Below are positions 35,525 to 44,722 of a stretch of DNA of 64,000 nucleotides, piece after piece. Location of the stretch: assembly GCF_000015565.1 (NCBI RefSeq), contig NC_008786.1, positions 4,576,501-4,640,500 of the forward strand, written 5' to 3'. The translations under genes and the position numbers were made by a program. The notes under the pieces are model-generated. The model did not search any database. It worked only from the letters and a program-made list of their open reading frames with translations, and had not been told where the DNA came from. The first letter of the stretch is position 1, and each line of letters begins with the position of its first letter. The stretch comes from Verminephrobacter eiseniae EF01-2. Its GTDB lineage: Bacteria > Pseudomonadota > Gammaproteobacteria > Burkholderiales > Burkholderiaceae_C.

Positions 35525-37347
35525 ACACGATCGCACACACATCCGCGTCCGCCGCGGACCGAACCCTCTACATCGGCGGCGCCTCCGGCTTCTGGGGCGA
35601 CTCGCAGATCGCCGTGCCGCAGTTGCTGCAGGCGCCCAAGCTCGACTACCTGGTGTTCGACTACTTGGCCGAGACCACGATGTCGATTCTTCAGCGCGCG
35701 CGCCTACGTAACCCCGACCTCGGCTACGCGACCGACTTCATCACCACTGCCGTGAGGCCGAACCTGCGCGCACTGATGGAACGCAAGGTGCGCCTGGTCT
35801 CCAATGCCGGCGGCCTGAACCCCGCGAAGTGCCGAGATGCGCTGCTGGCGCTCGCTCATGAGCAAGGGCTCTCGCCGCGGATCGCCATCGTCACGGGCGA
35901 TGACGTGCTCGAACTCGGTGCGCAGTTCCGCGACACGCCCGAAGCCGGCACCGCCACTGCCGCTCCGGCGCCGCTGATGTCGGCCAACGCGTACCTGGGC
36001 GCCTGGCCCATCGCCGAAGCCTTGCGCGCAGGCGCCGACATCGTCATCACCGGCCGCTGCGTCGACAGCGCCTCGCTGCTCGGCATTGCGGCCTATGAGT
36101 TCGGCTGGTCGTTCGACGAGTACGACAAGCTGGCCCAGGCCAGTCTCGCGGGCCACCTGATCGAATGCGGCGCGCAGGCCACCGGTGGCCTCTTCACCGA
36201 CTGGGAAACCGTGCCCGACTGGGCCGGCATCGGCTACCCGATCGTCGAGCTGCGCGCCGACGGCAGCTTCGATCTGTCCAAGCCCGCGCACACGGGCGGG
36301 TGCATCCATCGCGCGACCGTGGCCGAACAGTTGCTCTACGAGATCGGCGACCCCACGCGCTACGCCCTGCCCGACGTGGTCTGCGACTTCACGCAGGTGC
36401 GCATCGAGAACAGTGGCGACGACCGCGTGCGCGTCACGGGCGCACGCGGACAGGCGCCGTCAGATGTCTACAAGGTAACGACGACGTTCCAGAAGGGCTT
36501 CCAGATCGCGATCATGATGGCGATCCGCGGGCAGCGTGCCAAGGCTAAGGCCGAGCGCACCGCACAGGAACTGCTCACCCGCACGCGGCGCCTCATGCAA
36601 GAGCAGGGCTTTGCCGACTACAGCGGCACGCTGGTGGAACTGCTGGGCGCCGAGTCGATGTACGGTCCGCACCGCCGCGTGGAAGAAAGCCGCGAGATCG
36701 TGCTGCGCATCGCGGCCCAACACGATGATCGCAAGGCGCTGGAGATCCTGCAGAAGGAATCCGCTTCGGCGGGCACCTCGATGGGGCCGGGCACGCGCAG
36801 CCACTTCGGCGGGCGCTCCGACGTACAGGGCGTAATCTGCACGGCGTCGTACTACATCGACAAGGCGCAGGTGCCGGTGCGGCTGCAGACCGATGCGCGC
36901 GAGCCCGCGATCACGTTGGCGGCGCCGGTGCCGCGTGCAGATTCGCGCGATGTTGCAACTACATCGCAGCCCGACGCGCCGACACCGGCCGTTGATGAAG
37001 CCGACAGCGTGCGTGTGCCCCTGTCGCACTTGGCGCAAGCGCGCAGCGGGGACAAAGGCAACGACGCCAACATCGGCGTGCTCGCGCGCCAGCCCGAATG
37101 GGTGCCGGTTCTGCAGCAGCAGCTCACCGCCGCGCGCGTGCGCGACTACTTCGCGCACCTCATGGAAGGCCAGGTCACGCGCTTCGCGCTGCCCGGCATC
37201 GGCGCCTTCAACTTCTTTCTTGAGCGTGCACTCGGCGGCGGTGGCTCGTGCAGCCTGCGCTCCGACCCGCTCGGCAAGTGCTACGCCCAGATGCTGCTGG
37301 ACATGGAGGTGTCCTGCCCCCGTGCCCTGCTGACGGCCGGCCCCTGA
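35521..37347 (+). CDS. AtuA family protein (acyclic terpene utilisation)
   Basis: This 608-residue protein of the AtuA/DUF1446 family begins with LYIGGASGFWGDS and LDYLVFDYLAETTMSIL. ATDFITTAVRPNL, LVSNAGGLNPAKC and the VITGRCVDSASLLGI core follow. A separate C-terminal domain (from about residue 495, LSHLAQARSGDKGNDANIGVLA, ending in GGGSCSLRSDPLGK) is found in AtuA-like proteins. AtuA is required for growth on acyclic terpenes in Pseudomonas, with an unresolved biochemical role. The 4-bp overlap with the carboxylase alpha gene places it in the same operon, the strongest clue that this locus degrades an isoprenoid or branched acid. Confidence 0.88.
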   Translation: MNTIAHTSASAADRTLYIGGASGFWGDSQIAVPQLLQAPKLDYLVFDYLAETTMSILQRARLRNPDLGYATDFITTAVRPNLRALMERKVRLVSNAGGLNPAKCRDALLALAHEQGLSPRIAIVTGDDVLELGAQFRDTPEAGTATAAPAPLMSANAYLGAWPIAEALRAGADIVITGRCVDSASLLGIAAYEFGWSFDEYDKLAQASLAGHLIECGAQATGGLFTDWETVPDWAGIGYPIVELRADGSFDLSKPAHTGGCIHRATVAEQLLYEIGDPTRYALPDVVCDFTQVRIENSGDDRVRVTGARGQAPSDVYKVTTTFQKGFQIAIMMAIRGQRAKAKAERTAQELLTRTRRLMQEQGFADYSGTLVELLGAESMYGPHRRVEESREIVLRIAAQHDDRKALEILQKESASAGTSMGPGTRSHFGGRSDVQGVICTASYYIDKAQVPVRLQTDAREPAITLAAPVPRADSRDVATTSQPDAPTPAVDEADSVRVPLSHLAQARSGDKGNDANIGVLARQPEWVPVLQQQLTAARVRDYFAHLMEGQVTRFALPGIGAFNFFLERALGGGGSCSLRSDPLGKCYAQMLLDMEVSCPRALLTAGP

Positions 37348-37390
37348 GCGCCCGGCGCCCCGGAACAGATCACAAAAAAGGAGACATCCC

Positions 37391-38371
37391 ATGCCGACCG
37401 CCAGAAGACAGTTCCTCGCCACCGCACTCACTGCGGCACTTGCCACCAGCCTGCCGTTCGCGGCCAGCGCGCAGGCGCTGGAAAAGCCCGTGCACATGAT
37501 CGTGGCCTACGGCGCAGGCAGCGCGACCGACACGATCGCGCGCTACCTCGCCGAGAAGATCTCGCGCAAGAGCGGCCGTGCCGTGGTGGTGGAGAACAAG
37601 CCCGGCGTCGACGGCAACATCGCCGCGGAAGCCGCCACGCGCGCCGGCGCTGAGGCGTACACGTTGCTGGTGTCCGGCGCCTCGACACATGCGGCCAACG
37701 CCACCATCTACAAGAAGCTGCCCTTCGACCCCGTGGCCGACTTCACACCACTCGCCACGCTGGCGCAGGTGCCCTTCGTGCTGCTCGTGAACCCGCAGCG
37801 CATTGCGCAGCGCACGCTCAAGGAATTCCTGGCCTGGGCCGGCGAAGGCGATCGCAACCTGTCGTTCGCGAGCACCAGCGTGGGCAACCGCATCGCGGGC
37901 GAGCAGTTTCGCCAGGTCACGCGCATGAAGGCCGTCAACGTGCCATACCGCGCCAGTGGCCAGGCGATGACCGACCTGCTCGGCGGGCAGTTCGACTTCT
38001 ACTTCTGCGACGCGGCCACGGCTCTGCCGCAGATCAAGGCCGGCAAGGCAGTCGCGCTCGCGGTGTCGACAGCCAGCCGGCTCGCACAGCTGCCCGAGGT
38101 GCCGACGCTGGCCGAATCGGGTTATGCCGGTTTCGACGTGGCCTCGTGGATTGCGATCTGGAGTGCCGTGGCTTCGACGCCGCCGGCCGTGTCGACGCAG
38201 CTTGCCGCCTGGATCGGCGAAGCGCTCGATGCGCCCGAAGGCCGCGAGTTCCTGCAGGCCAAGGGCTTGCTTCCCACGCCAGCCTCGCCGCAGCACCTGC
38301 GCGCGCTGCAACAGCGCGACACGGTGGCCTGGGGCAAGATCATCCGCGACACGGGCATGCAGCAGCCCTGA
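37391..38371 (+). CDS. Bug-family periplasmic solute receptor 2
   Basis: This 326-residue Bug/TctC-type receptor has a signal peptide ending near residue 28 (PFAASAQA). The mature chain shows MIVAYGAGSATDTIARYLAE, VVVENKPGVDGNIAAE and YRASGQAMTDLLGGQFDFYF. It ends the operon that starts at 28651 (43 bp after the AtuA gene) and faces a convergent LysR gene. It is paralogous to receptor 1 in the same operon; two receptors in one operon may bind different acids or chain lengths. No TctA or TctB membrane genes are in the window. Confidence 0.9.
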   Translation: MPTARRQFLATALTAALATSLPFAASAQALEKPVHMIVAYGAGSATDTIARYLAEKISRKSGRAVVVENKPGVDGNIAAEAATRAGAEAYTLLVSGASTHAANATIYKKLPFDPVADFTPLATLAQVPFVLLVNPQRIAQRTLKEFLAWAGEGDRNLSFASTSVGNRIAGEQFRQVTRMKAVNVPYRASGQAMTDLLGGQFDFYFCDAATALPQIKAGKAVALAVSTASRLAQLPEVPTLAESGYAGFDVASWIAIWSAVASTPPAVSTQLAAWIGEALDAPEGREFLQAKGLLPTPASPQHLRALQQRDTVAWGKIIRDTGMQQP

Positions 38372-38386
38372 GCGAATGCAGGTGCT

Positions 38387-39235
38387 TCAGCGCGGTGCGA
38401 TCAATGCGCTGAACTTCTGCGCGCTCTCGCTGCAGTCGTTCACGCGCGAATAGAGCCGGTAGCCGATCGACGGCAGCGGCGGCAGGCCCAGCTCATGATC
38501 GACCACCTTCATGTCGGAGGTCAGCATCTCAATGGTGCGCGGCGTGATGCCGAGCCCCGCGCGCAACGCCGCGCGGATGCCGGCCAGCGTCGAGGTCTGG
38601 AAGGTCGGGCGCCAGTTGCGCTCCTGCTGTGCCAGCGCCTCCAGCGCCATGCCGCGGAACGGGCAGGCCGAGTCGATCAGCACCAGCGGCAGCGCCAGAT
38701 TCTGCTGGTAATGAAAGCGCGCGCCGGCCAACCACACCACGGGCGAGGTGCGCAGCACGACGTGATGAAACTCTTCGTGCGGCGCCACGTCGACCACCAG
38801 GTCAACATCACCCCGCCGCAGCGCCGATGCAAGCCAGCGGCTGCGCCCGACCTGGATGTCGATGCGCAGGCTCGGGTAGGTTTCGGCGCACATCTCCAGG
38901 TACTCGGGCATCAGCGTGTCGACCGCGTCGGCGCAGGCGCCGATCTTCACGGGGGACTCGAAGACCTCCTGCGTTATCGCGCGGTAGGCCTCGTCGTTCA
39001 GGCTCAGGATGCGCCTCGCGTACTCCAGCAGCCGCACGCCCTGGTCGCTCAAGCGCTTGTTGCGCCCTACGCGCGTGAACAGCGCGCAGCCCACCACCGC
39101 TTCGAGCCGCTGCATCTGCAGCGAGACGGCAGCCTGCGTGCGAAACACGCGCGCCGCCGCGACCGCGAAGCTCTCGCGCTCCGCTGCGGCCACGAAAGTT
39201 CGCAGCAGTCCCATGTCCAGATCACGCGTTTCCAT
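38387..39235 (-). CDS. LysR-family transcriptional regulator
   Basis: This 282-residue regulator has the N-terminal winged HTH (LLRTFVAAAERESFAVAAARVFRTQAAVSLQMQRLEA, residues about 9-45) followed by LFTRVGRNKRLSDQG. The effector-binding domain spans about residues 90-275. It is convergent to the receptor at 37391 and divergent from the CoA-transferase at 39350 across 114 bp. It most likely controls the CoA-transferase operon and perhaps the upstream carboxylase operon, with an acyl-CoA or acid as inducer. Confidence 0.9.
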   Translation of the reverse strand: METRDLDMGLLRTFVAAAERESFAVAAARVFRTQAAVSLQMQRLEAVVGCALFTRVGRNKRLSDQGVRLLEYARRILSLNDEAYRAITQEVFESPVKIGACADAVDTLMPEYLEMCAETYPSLRIDIQVGRSRWLASALRRGDVDLVVDVAPHEEFHHVVLRTSPVVWLAGARFHYQQNLALPLVLIDSACPFRGMALEALAQQERNWRPTFQTSTLAGIRAALRAGLGITPRTIEMLTSDMKVVDHELGLPPLPSIGYRLYSRVNDCSESAQKFSALIAPR

Positions 39236-39349
39236 AAGCAGTGCTTAAGAGTCAGTCGATTCTTGCGGATTATCTAACTGGATCATTGCTTGCGCCAAAC
39301 CCATGATCGATTTGGCATTCATAAATAAACCAGAGACTCGCTGTTGAAC
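39236..39349. promoter_or_regulatory. Divergent control region between the LysR and CoA-transferase genes
   Basis: This 114-bp region separates divergent genes and is AT-richer than its surroundings (ATAAATAAAC near 39321-39330). An AAGA-N10-TCTT inverted pair at 39247-39264 lies next to the LysR start and could be a weak regulator site. No clear -35/-10 pair was fixed. Confidence 0.4.
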
Positions 39350-40558
39350 ATGGCCTCGACTTCTACGCACCTCGCCTACACCGGGCTGCGCGTGCTCGAT
39401 CTCTCGCAAGGCATCGCGGGGCCGTACTGCGGCCAGATCCTGCGCCAGCTCGGGGCCGACGTGGTGAAGGCAGAGCCGCTCGAAGGCGACTGGAGCCGGC
39501 GCATCGGGCTGGCGCGGGGCGGCATGACCGCGATCACGATGGCCTTCAACCGCGGCAAGCGCAGCCTGGCCTGCGATGCGCGGCATCCGGAAGGCCGCGC
39601 ACTGCTCGCCTTGCTTGCGGCGCGCACCGACATCGTGATCCAGAGCTTTCGCCCGGGCGTGGCGCAGCGCATGGGCCTGGGGCCTGCCGAGGTGCGCGCG
39701 GCGAATCCGTCGGTGATCTACCTGTCGATCTCGGGCTTCGGCCAGAGCGGGCCTGACGCGCAGCGCCCGGGCACCGACGCCATCGCGCAAACGGTCTCGG
39801 GCTTGGCCGTGGCCAACCGCGCACCCGACGGCACGCCGGCCACTGCCAAGCCCTACATCGCCGACGTGTCGTGCGGCCTGTACGCGGCCAACGCCGTCGG
39901 TGCCGCGCTGTTCGCGCGCGAACGCTCGCTCGAAAGGTTGGGCGCGCACCTGGACCTGAGTCTGCTCGCCTGCATGGCAGCGCTACAGAACCCGCTGCTC
40001 ATCGAGCACGTCTGGCGCGGTGATGCACCCGCCACCGCTGCGACGGTACCGCAAGGCATCTACGCAACGGCGGACGGCCACATCGCGCTCGCGGCGATGA
40101 GCGATGCGATGTTCGCGGCCATTGGTGAGGTGATCGGTCGGCCCGCGTGGCGCAGCGATCCACGCATGGCCACGGCGGCAAACCGGCTGGCCGTTGCTGG
40201 CGAGATCGATGCGGCGTTGAAGGCCGCTCTGTCCACCCGCACGAATTCGCAATGGGTTGCAGCCTTCGCGGCGCGCGACATTTTGGGGGGCGAAGTGCGA
40301 CACGCCACGCAACTGCTCGACGATGCGCAGGTGCGCCACCTCGGCCTGCTGCAGCCGATGACGCGCACGGACGACCCGTCGCTGCCGCCCTTGCCCGGCG
40401 TGGCCTTGCCCGGCATCGATGCCACGCATCACGTGCCGCGCGCGCCACGGCTCGGCGAACACACGCAAGAGATTCTTCGCGAACTGTGCTTCGATGACGC
40501 CCACATTGCCGCGCTGATGCAGGCGCGCGTGCTCGCCTCGTCGCCCACGCCGCACTGA
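39350..40558 (+). CDS. Family III CoA-transferase (CaiB/BaiF)
   Basis: This 402-residue CoA-transferase of the CaiB/BaiF (formyl-CoA transferase) family begins TGLRVLDLSQGIAGPYCGQILRQLGADVVKAEPL. The family's catalytic Asp should lie near the VSGLAVANRAPDG…YIADVSCG region (about residues 155-178). DLSLLACMAALQNPLL and QGIYATADGHIALAA follow. It likely activates the substrate acid by CoA transfer from a donor such as succinyl-CoA. It heads a three-gene operon with an enoyl-CoA hydratase and a thiolase, divergent from the LysR gene. ATG 39350 is used rather than the TTG six bases upstream. Confidence 0.9.
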   Translation: MASTSTHLAYTGLRVLDLSQGIAGPYCGQILRQLGADVVKAEPLEGDWSRRIGLARGGMTAITMAFNRGKRSLACDARHPEGRALLALLAARTDIVIQSFRPGVAQRMGLGPAEVRAANPSVIYLSISGFGQSGPDAQRPGTDAIAQTVSGLAVANRAPDGTPATAKPYIADVSCGLYAANAVGAALFARERSLERLGAHLDLSLLACMAALQNPLLIEHVWRGDAPATAATVPQGIYATADGHIALAAMSDAMFAAIGEVIGRPAWRSDPRMATAANRLAVAGEIDAALKAALSTRTNSQWVAAFAARDILGGEVRHATQLLDDAQVRHLGLLQPMTRTDDPSLPPLPGVALPGIDATHHVPRAPRLGEHTQEILRELCFDDAHIAALMQARVLASSPTPH

Positions 40559-40606
40559 CGCACTGACGCACTGACCACGCCACTCCCTCCCCTCCTGAAG
40601 CACACC

Positions 40607-41464
40607 ATGGACACAGCAACCCCCACCGTCCCCCAAGATGCCCCCGTGCGCTGCGTGTCGCGCGGCGCCGTCTTCCAGATCGAACTGAACCACCCCGAAG
40701 CGCGCAATCCGCTCGGCCCCGAGATGATCGATGCGCTCGATGCCGCGCTCACGCAGGCCATCGAGATGCCGGCCGCACGCGTCGTGCTGATCACGGCCGC
40801 AGGCGAGGCCTTCAGCGCAGGCGGCAACCTCGGCAACATGGCCGAGCGCCTGAACGCGCCGCCCGGCGCCAACGGCAAGGACCCGATCGCCCAAGGCAAC
40901 CGGCGCTATGGCGACTTCCTGCGCAGGCTCTGCAGTGCGCCGAAGGTGGTGGTGGCCAGCGTGCGCGGTGCCGCGATGGGCGGCGGTGCGGGGCTGGTGT
41001 GCGCAGCCGACATCGCCATCGGCGCGCAGGGTGCGAAGTTCGGTTTTCCCGAAGCGGCCATCGGCCTCGTGCCCGGGCAGATCCTGCCCTTCGTCGCAGC
41101 GCGCATCGGCGCACAGGCCGCGCGCCGCCTCATGCTCACGGGCGAGCGCATCGATGCTGCCGAAGCGCATCGCATCGGCCTGCTCGACTACCACGTGGCC
41201 GATCCCGAGCAACTGGCTGCGCGCACCGACGAACTGCTGGCACGCATCGTCGCCTGCGCGCCCGGCGCTTCGGCCGCCACCAAGCAGATGCTCCACACGG
41301 TGCTCGGCGCCAAGCGCTGGTGGAGCGACGAGTTGCCCGGCTACCTCGACGAGGCCGCCGACACCTTCGCGCGGCAGATGCGCAGCGAGGCCATCGAAGG
41401 CGTCGCCGCTGCGCGCGGCAAGCGGGCGCCGAACTGGCAGCAGGTCATCGCCGCGCGCGATTGA
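40607..41464 (+). CDS. Enoyl-CoA hydratase/isomerase family protein 2
   Basis: This 285-residue crotonase-family protein carries GEAFSAGGNLGNMAERL near residue 67, KVVVASVRGAAMGGGAGLVCAADIAIGA near residue 115 and FPEAAIGLVPGQILPFV. The IGLVPG position lacks a clear catalytic Glu of classical hydratases, so isomerase, hydrolase or other crotonase chemistry is possible. It is 48 bp after the CoA-transferase and 25 bp before the thiolase. An insertion of about 15 residues (APPGANGKDPIAQGN) after the first motif is also seen in dienoyl or carboxylated acyl-CoA members. Confidence 0.88.
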   Translation: MDTATPTVPQDAPVRCVSRGAVFQIELNHPEARNPLGPEMIDALDAALTQAIEMPAARVVLITAAGEAFSAGGNLGNMAERLNAPPGANGKDPIAQGNRRYGDFLRRLCSAPKVVVASVRGAAMGGGAGLVCAADIAIGAQGAKFGFPEAAIGLVPGQILPFVAARIGAQAARRLMLTGERIDAAEAHRIGLLDYHVADPEQLAARTDELLARIVACAPGASAATKQMLHTVLGAKRWWSDELPGYLDEAADTFARQMRSEAIEGVAAARGKRAPNWQQVIAARD

Positions 41465-41489
41465 AGAGAACACATTTTAAGGGGGCGGC

Positions 41490-42671
41490 ATGACCATCGA
41501 TGCCGTCATCGTTTCCACCGCACGAACGCCCATCGGCAAGGCCTACCGCGGCGCCTTCAACGACACGCATGGTGCCGTGCTCGGCGCGCACGCCGTGCGC
41601 CATGCCGTCGAACGCGCCGGGCTGGCCCCCGACGAGATCGAGGACGTGATCATGGGAACGGCCCGCCCCGAGGGCAGCACGGGCATGAACATCGGCCGCA
41701 TCGTCGCGCTGCGCGCCGGGCTGCCGAAACACACGGCGGGCGTGACGGTGAACCGCTTCTGCAGCTCGGGCCTGCAGGCCATTGCGATGGGCGCGCACAG
41801 CATTCTGTGCGACGGTGTGCCCGCGGTGGTGGCAGGCGGGCTCGACGCCGTGAGCCTCACGGTCAACACGGACACCAACACCTACCGCCAGCGCGACTCG
41901 TGGCTGGAGCAGCATGTGCCGGGCCTGTACCAGACCATGATCCAGACCGCCGAGAGCGTGGCCACGCGCTACGGCATCGGTCGCGAGCAGCAAGACGCTT
42001 ACGGCCTGCGCAGCCAGCAGCGGGCGGTGGCCGCGCGCGACGCCGACGCCTTCGCGCAAGAGATCTCGCCCATCGAGGTGCGCAAGCTCGTGGCCGGCAA
42101 GGACGGCGCACCCGACACGCACGAGGACATCACGCTGACGCACGACGAAGGTCTACGCAGCACGTCGACGCAGCAGTTGGCGGCCCTCAAGCCGGTGATC
42201 GAAGGCGGCCATATCACGGCAGGCAATGCGAGCCAACTTTCCGATGGCACCTCCGCCTGCGTGCTGATGAACAGCCGGCTGGCCGAGCAGCGCAACCTCA
42301 CGCCGCTGGGCATCTTCCGCGGCTTTGCCGTGGCCGGCTGCGAGCCCGACGAGATGGGCATCGGCCCGGTGTTTGCGGTGCCGCGCCTGCTCGCGCGCTG
42401 CGGCGTGCGCGCCGACGACGTCGGTCTGTGGGAACTCAACGAAGCCTTCGCCGTGCAGGTGCTCTACTGTCGCGACCGGCTGGGCATTCCGGACGAGCGC
42501 CTGAACATCCACGGCGGCGCGATCGCAATGGGCCACCCGTTCGGCATGTCGGGCTCGCGGCTCGTGGGCCACGCGCTGATCGCCGGCAAGGCGCTCGGCG
42601 TGCGCCATGTGGTCGTCACGATGTGCGTGGGCGGCGGGATGGGCGCAGCGGGGTTGTTCGAAGTTGTTTGA
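41490..42671 (+). CDS. Acetyl-CoA acyltransferase (thiolase)
   Basis: This 393-residue thiolase has the acyl-enzyme Cys in [18 protein letters not shown] (about residue 90). The C-terminal catalytic motifs are [19 protein letters not shown] (His about 350) and [15 protein letters not shown] (Cys about 380). It closes beta-oxidation-type degradation by cutting 3-oxoacyl-CoA with CoA. It is the last gene of the CoA-transferase operon; a GC-rich hairpin follows the stop. The two catalytic cysteines and the His are all present, so it should be active. Confidence 0.93.
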   Translation: MTIDAVIVSTARTPIGKAYRGAFNDTHGAVLGAHAVRHAVERAGLAPDEIEDVIMGTARPEGSTGMNIGRIVALRAGLPKHTAGVTVNRFCSSGLQAIAMGAHSILCDGVPAVVAGGLDAVSLTVNTDTNTYRQRDSWLEQHVPGLYQTMIQTAESVATRYGIGREQQDAYGLRSQQRAVAARDADAFAQEISPIEVRKLVAGKDGAPDTHEDITLTHDEGLRSTSTQQLAALKPVIEGGHITAGNASQLSDGTSACVLMNSRLAEQRNLTPLGIFRGFAVAGCEPDEMGIGPVFAVPRLLARCGVRADDVGLWELNEAFAVQVLYCRDRLGIPDERLNIHGGAIAMGHPFGMSGSRLVGHALIAGKALGVRHVVVTMCVGGGMGAAGLFEVV

Positions 42672-42676
42672 GCACT

Positions 42677-42709
42677 GCGCCCCGCGTGCGCAACCGCTCC
42701 TCGGGGCGC
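42677..42709 (+). terminator. Possible terminator after the thiolase
   Basis: GCGCCCCG at 42677-42684 pairs perfectly with CGGGGCGC at 42702-42709, beginning six bases after the stop. The 17-base loop is long and no T-run follows, so it would be a weak or Rho-assisted terminator. Confidence 0.35.
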
Positions 42710-42779
42710 GAGTGGACTGAAAACCTCTTGGTTTGTCAGTACAGCCTGCCAAGGCGCATTCCTCTGCGCTCACCCCTAG

Positions 42780-42938
42780 TGTCTCGTCACCGATCAGATG
42801 TCGTAGGCTGCGCGCAGCCATCGGAGCGCAGCGCAAGGCGCATCGCGCAGCCCATACCGAGCTGTATTGGCAAGCGATGCAACGCCGCGATGCGCTTCGA
42901 TGGCCAGCGCAGACCGACAGATGATCGGTGACGCGACA
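42780..42938. mobile_element. MITE copy 2, intergenic
   Basis: 159 bp, flanked by CTAG (42776-42779 and 42939-42942). It matches copies 1 and 3 closely; one extra base in the central hairpin (GAGCTGTATTGG) accounts for the length. It lies between the convergent thiolase and gamma-glutamyltransferase genes, where there is no coding constraint. The rest of the 327-bp gap holds only the hairpin after the thiolase. Confidence 0.88.
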
Positions 42939-42998
42939 CTAGGCCCTTTGGCGTCAAAGATCAGTGGAATCGCCTTCCCCGGGTGGCCTCCCTATCGA

Positions 42999-44630
42999 TC
43001 AGTGCACAGATCCATCGCGCAGCCGGTACGCCACGCCATCGCGGCCGGGGTCGGCGCCGCCATGCAGGCCATCGGCCTGTACCTGCACGCCGTGCACCCA
43101 GCCGATGGTGTAGTTGTACGGGTTGCGGCCAATGGCGTAGCCCTGCGCTTCCAGCGCGCGCGTGGTGGAACGCGGAATGCGGTTGCACACGTCGATGGCA
43201 TTGCTGGTCGACGAAAAGCGCGGCGCCGACACGGCCGCCTGCATTTCCATGCCGTGGTCGATCACGTTGAGCAGCACCTGCAGCACGCCCATGGCGATCT
43301 GCGTGCCGCCGGGGGCGCCGAGCACCACGTCGAGCTCGCCGTTCTTGAAGGTCATGGTGGGGCATGACGAGGTGAAGCGGCTCTTGCCCGGCTGGATGCT
43401 GCCGGCGCGGCCCGGGCGCGGGTCGAACACGCCCATGCAGCCGTTGTAGAGAAAGCCCATGCCCGGCGTGATGATGCCCGAGGGCATGGCCAGCGAGTGG
43501 GTCAGCGAGACGGCGTTGCCGTCGGCGTCCACCACGCTCAGGTGGGTGGTGTCGCGCGGCACGGACGCACCGGGGTTCACGCGCGCCACGTTGAAGCGAT
43601 GGCCCGTGCGGATCTGCTCGGCCACGTCGCGGGCCATGACCTTGGACAGCAACTGATCGAGCGGCACGTCGAAGAACTTCGGGTCGCCGATGTTCTGGTC
43701 CTTGTCGATGGTCGCCTTCTTCATGGCCTCGCACACCCTCTGCAGGTATTCGGGGCTGTTGTGTTCCAGGCTCGCTAGATCGAAGTGCTCGAGGATGTTG
43801 AGCATCTCCAGCAGCATGGCGCCGCCGCCCGGGGGCTGGTTGGTGGTGATGGTGCGGTCGCGGTAGCGGCCCACCAGCGGTGCGTTGCGCTGCACCTGAT
43901 AGCGGGCCAGGTCGTCGTGCGTGATCAGCGCGCCCAGCGACTGCAGGTGCGTCACCATCTTCTGCGCCAGGTCGCCCTGGTAGAACGGGCGCGCGCCCTC
44001 TTCGGCAATCTGGCGCAGCACGGCGGCCATGCCTTCGTTGCGTAGCGGCGCACCGATGGGCTTGGGGCGGCCGTCGGGACGGCAGTACAGCTGGCGGCTG
44101 TCTTCGCAGTACTGCAGTCGCTCCAGGTTGCCGACGCGGCCCATGGTGGGCTCGTCGATCCAGAAGGCGTGCATGCCGGGGCGCACGAAGTAGCCGTCCG
44201 CGGCCCAGCGGATCGCGGGCTCCACCACCTGCCGCCACGGCAGGCGGCCGTGCGCCTGGTGCATGACCTCCAGGCCCTTGAGCGTGGCCGGCGTGCCGAT
44301 GGACTGGGGGCCGATGTCGTTGACGCGGCCCTTGAGGATGAAGCCGAAGCCGTCCTTGGTCTCGCCCTCCAGCAGGTGCTCCCACATGTCTTCCCTGGCC
44401 GCCAGCGGCGCGGGCGAGTGGAAGTCGAAATACTCGTGCACCTGCGCGCCGGGAAGGTACACGGCCGCGGTGCCAAAACCTGCGATGCCGCACATCAGCG
44501 GATCGACCACGGTCTGCGCCAGCGCGGTGGCCACGGCGGCATCCACCGCGTTGCCGCCCGCGCGCAGGATCTCAATGCCCGATTCGGCGGCCTCCGGCTG
44601 CGGGCAGACCACCATTGCTTCTTTTTTCAT
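42999..44630 (-). CDS. Gamma-glutamyltransferase family Ntn-hydrolase
   Basis: This 543-residue protein has the GGT fold. AAESGIEILRAGGNAVDAAVATALAQTVVDP lies at the start and the self-processing Thr is in RDTTHLSVVDADGNAVSLT (Thr about 375). The C-terminal GAPGGTQIAMGVLQVLLNV segment is typical. Cleavage before Thr would give a large and a small subunit. No signal peptide is visible: the protein starts MKKEAMVVCPQPEAAESG, so it appears cytoplasmic, unlike classical periplasmic GGT. It could hydrolyse a gamma-glutamylated or cephalosporin-like amide. It lies downstream of a Bug receptor on the same strand, implying a shared substrate. Confidence 0.88.
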   Translation of the reverse strand: MKKEAMVVCPQPEAAESGIEILRAGGNAVDAAVATALAQTVVDPLMCGIAGFGTAAVYLPGAQVHEYFDFHSPAPLAAREDMWEHLLEGETKDGFGFILKGRVNDIGPQSIGTPATLKGLEVMHQAHGRLPWRQVVEPAIRWAADGYFVRPGMHAFWIDEPTMGRVGNLERLQYCEDSRQLYCRPDGRPKPIGAPLRNEGMAAVLRQIAEEGARPFYQGDLAQKMVTHLQSLGALITHDDLARYQVQRNAPLVGRYRDRTITTNQPPGGGAMLLEMLNILEHFDLASLEHNSPEYLQRVCEAMKKATIDKDQNIGDPKFFDVPLDQLLSKVMARDVAEQIRTGHRFNVARVNPGASVPRDTTHLSVVDADGNAVSLTHSLAMPSGIITPGMGFLYNGCMGVFDPRPGRAGSIQPGKSRFTSSCPTMTFKNGELDVVLGAPGGTQIAMGVLQVLLNVIDHGMEMQAAVSAPRFSSTSNAIDVCNRIPRSTTRALEAQGYAIGRNPYNYTIGWVHGVQVQADGLHGGADPGRDGVAYRLRDGSVH

Positions 44631-44645
44631 GACTTGTGCTGACGA

Positions 44646-44678
44646 ACCCCTTGCTGCGTCGTCGACACAACAAGGGGT
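44646..44678 (-). terminator. Hairpin between the Bug receptor and gamma-glutamyltransferase genes
   Basis: ACCCCTTG (44646-44653) pairs with CAAGGGGT (44671-44678). It sits between the receptor's stop and the next start on the reverse strand. It may act as a partial terminator or mRNA stabiliser setting the ratio of the two proteins. There is no T-tract. Confidence 0.35.
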
Positions 44679-44722
44679 GAGGATGGGAGGAAAAGAGAGC
44701 GGCGCTTGCGCCGATCGCCGCC

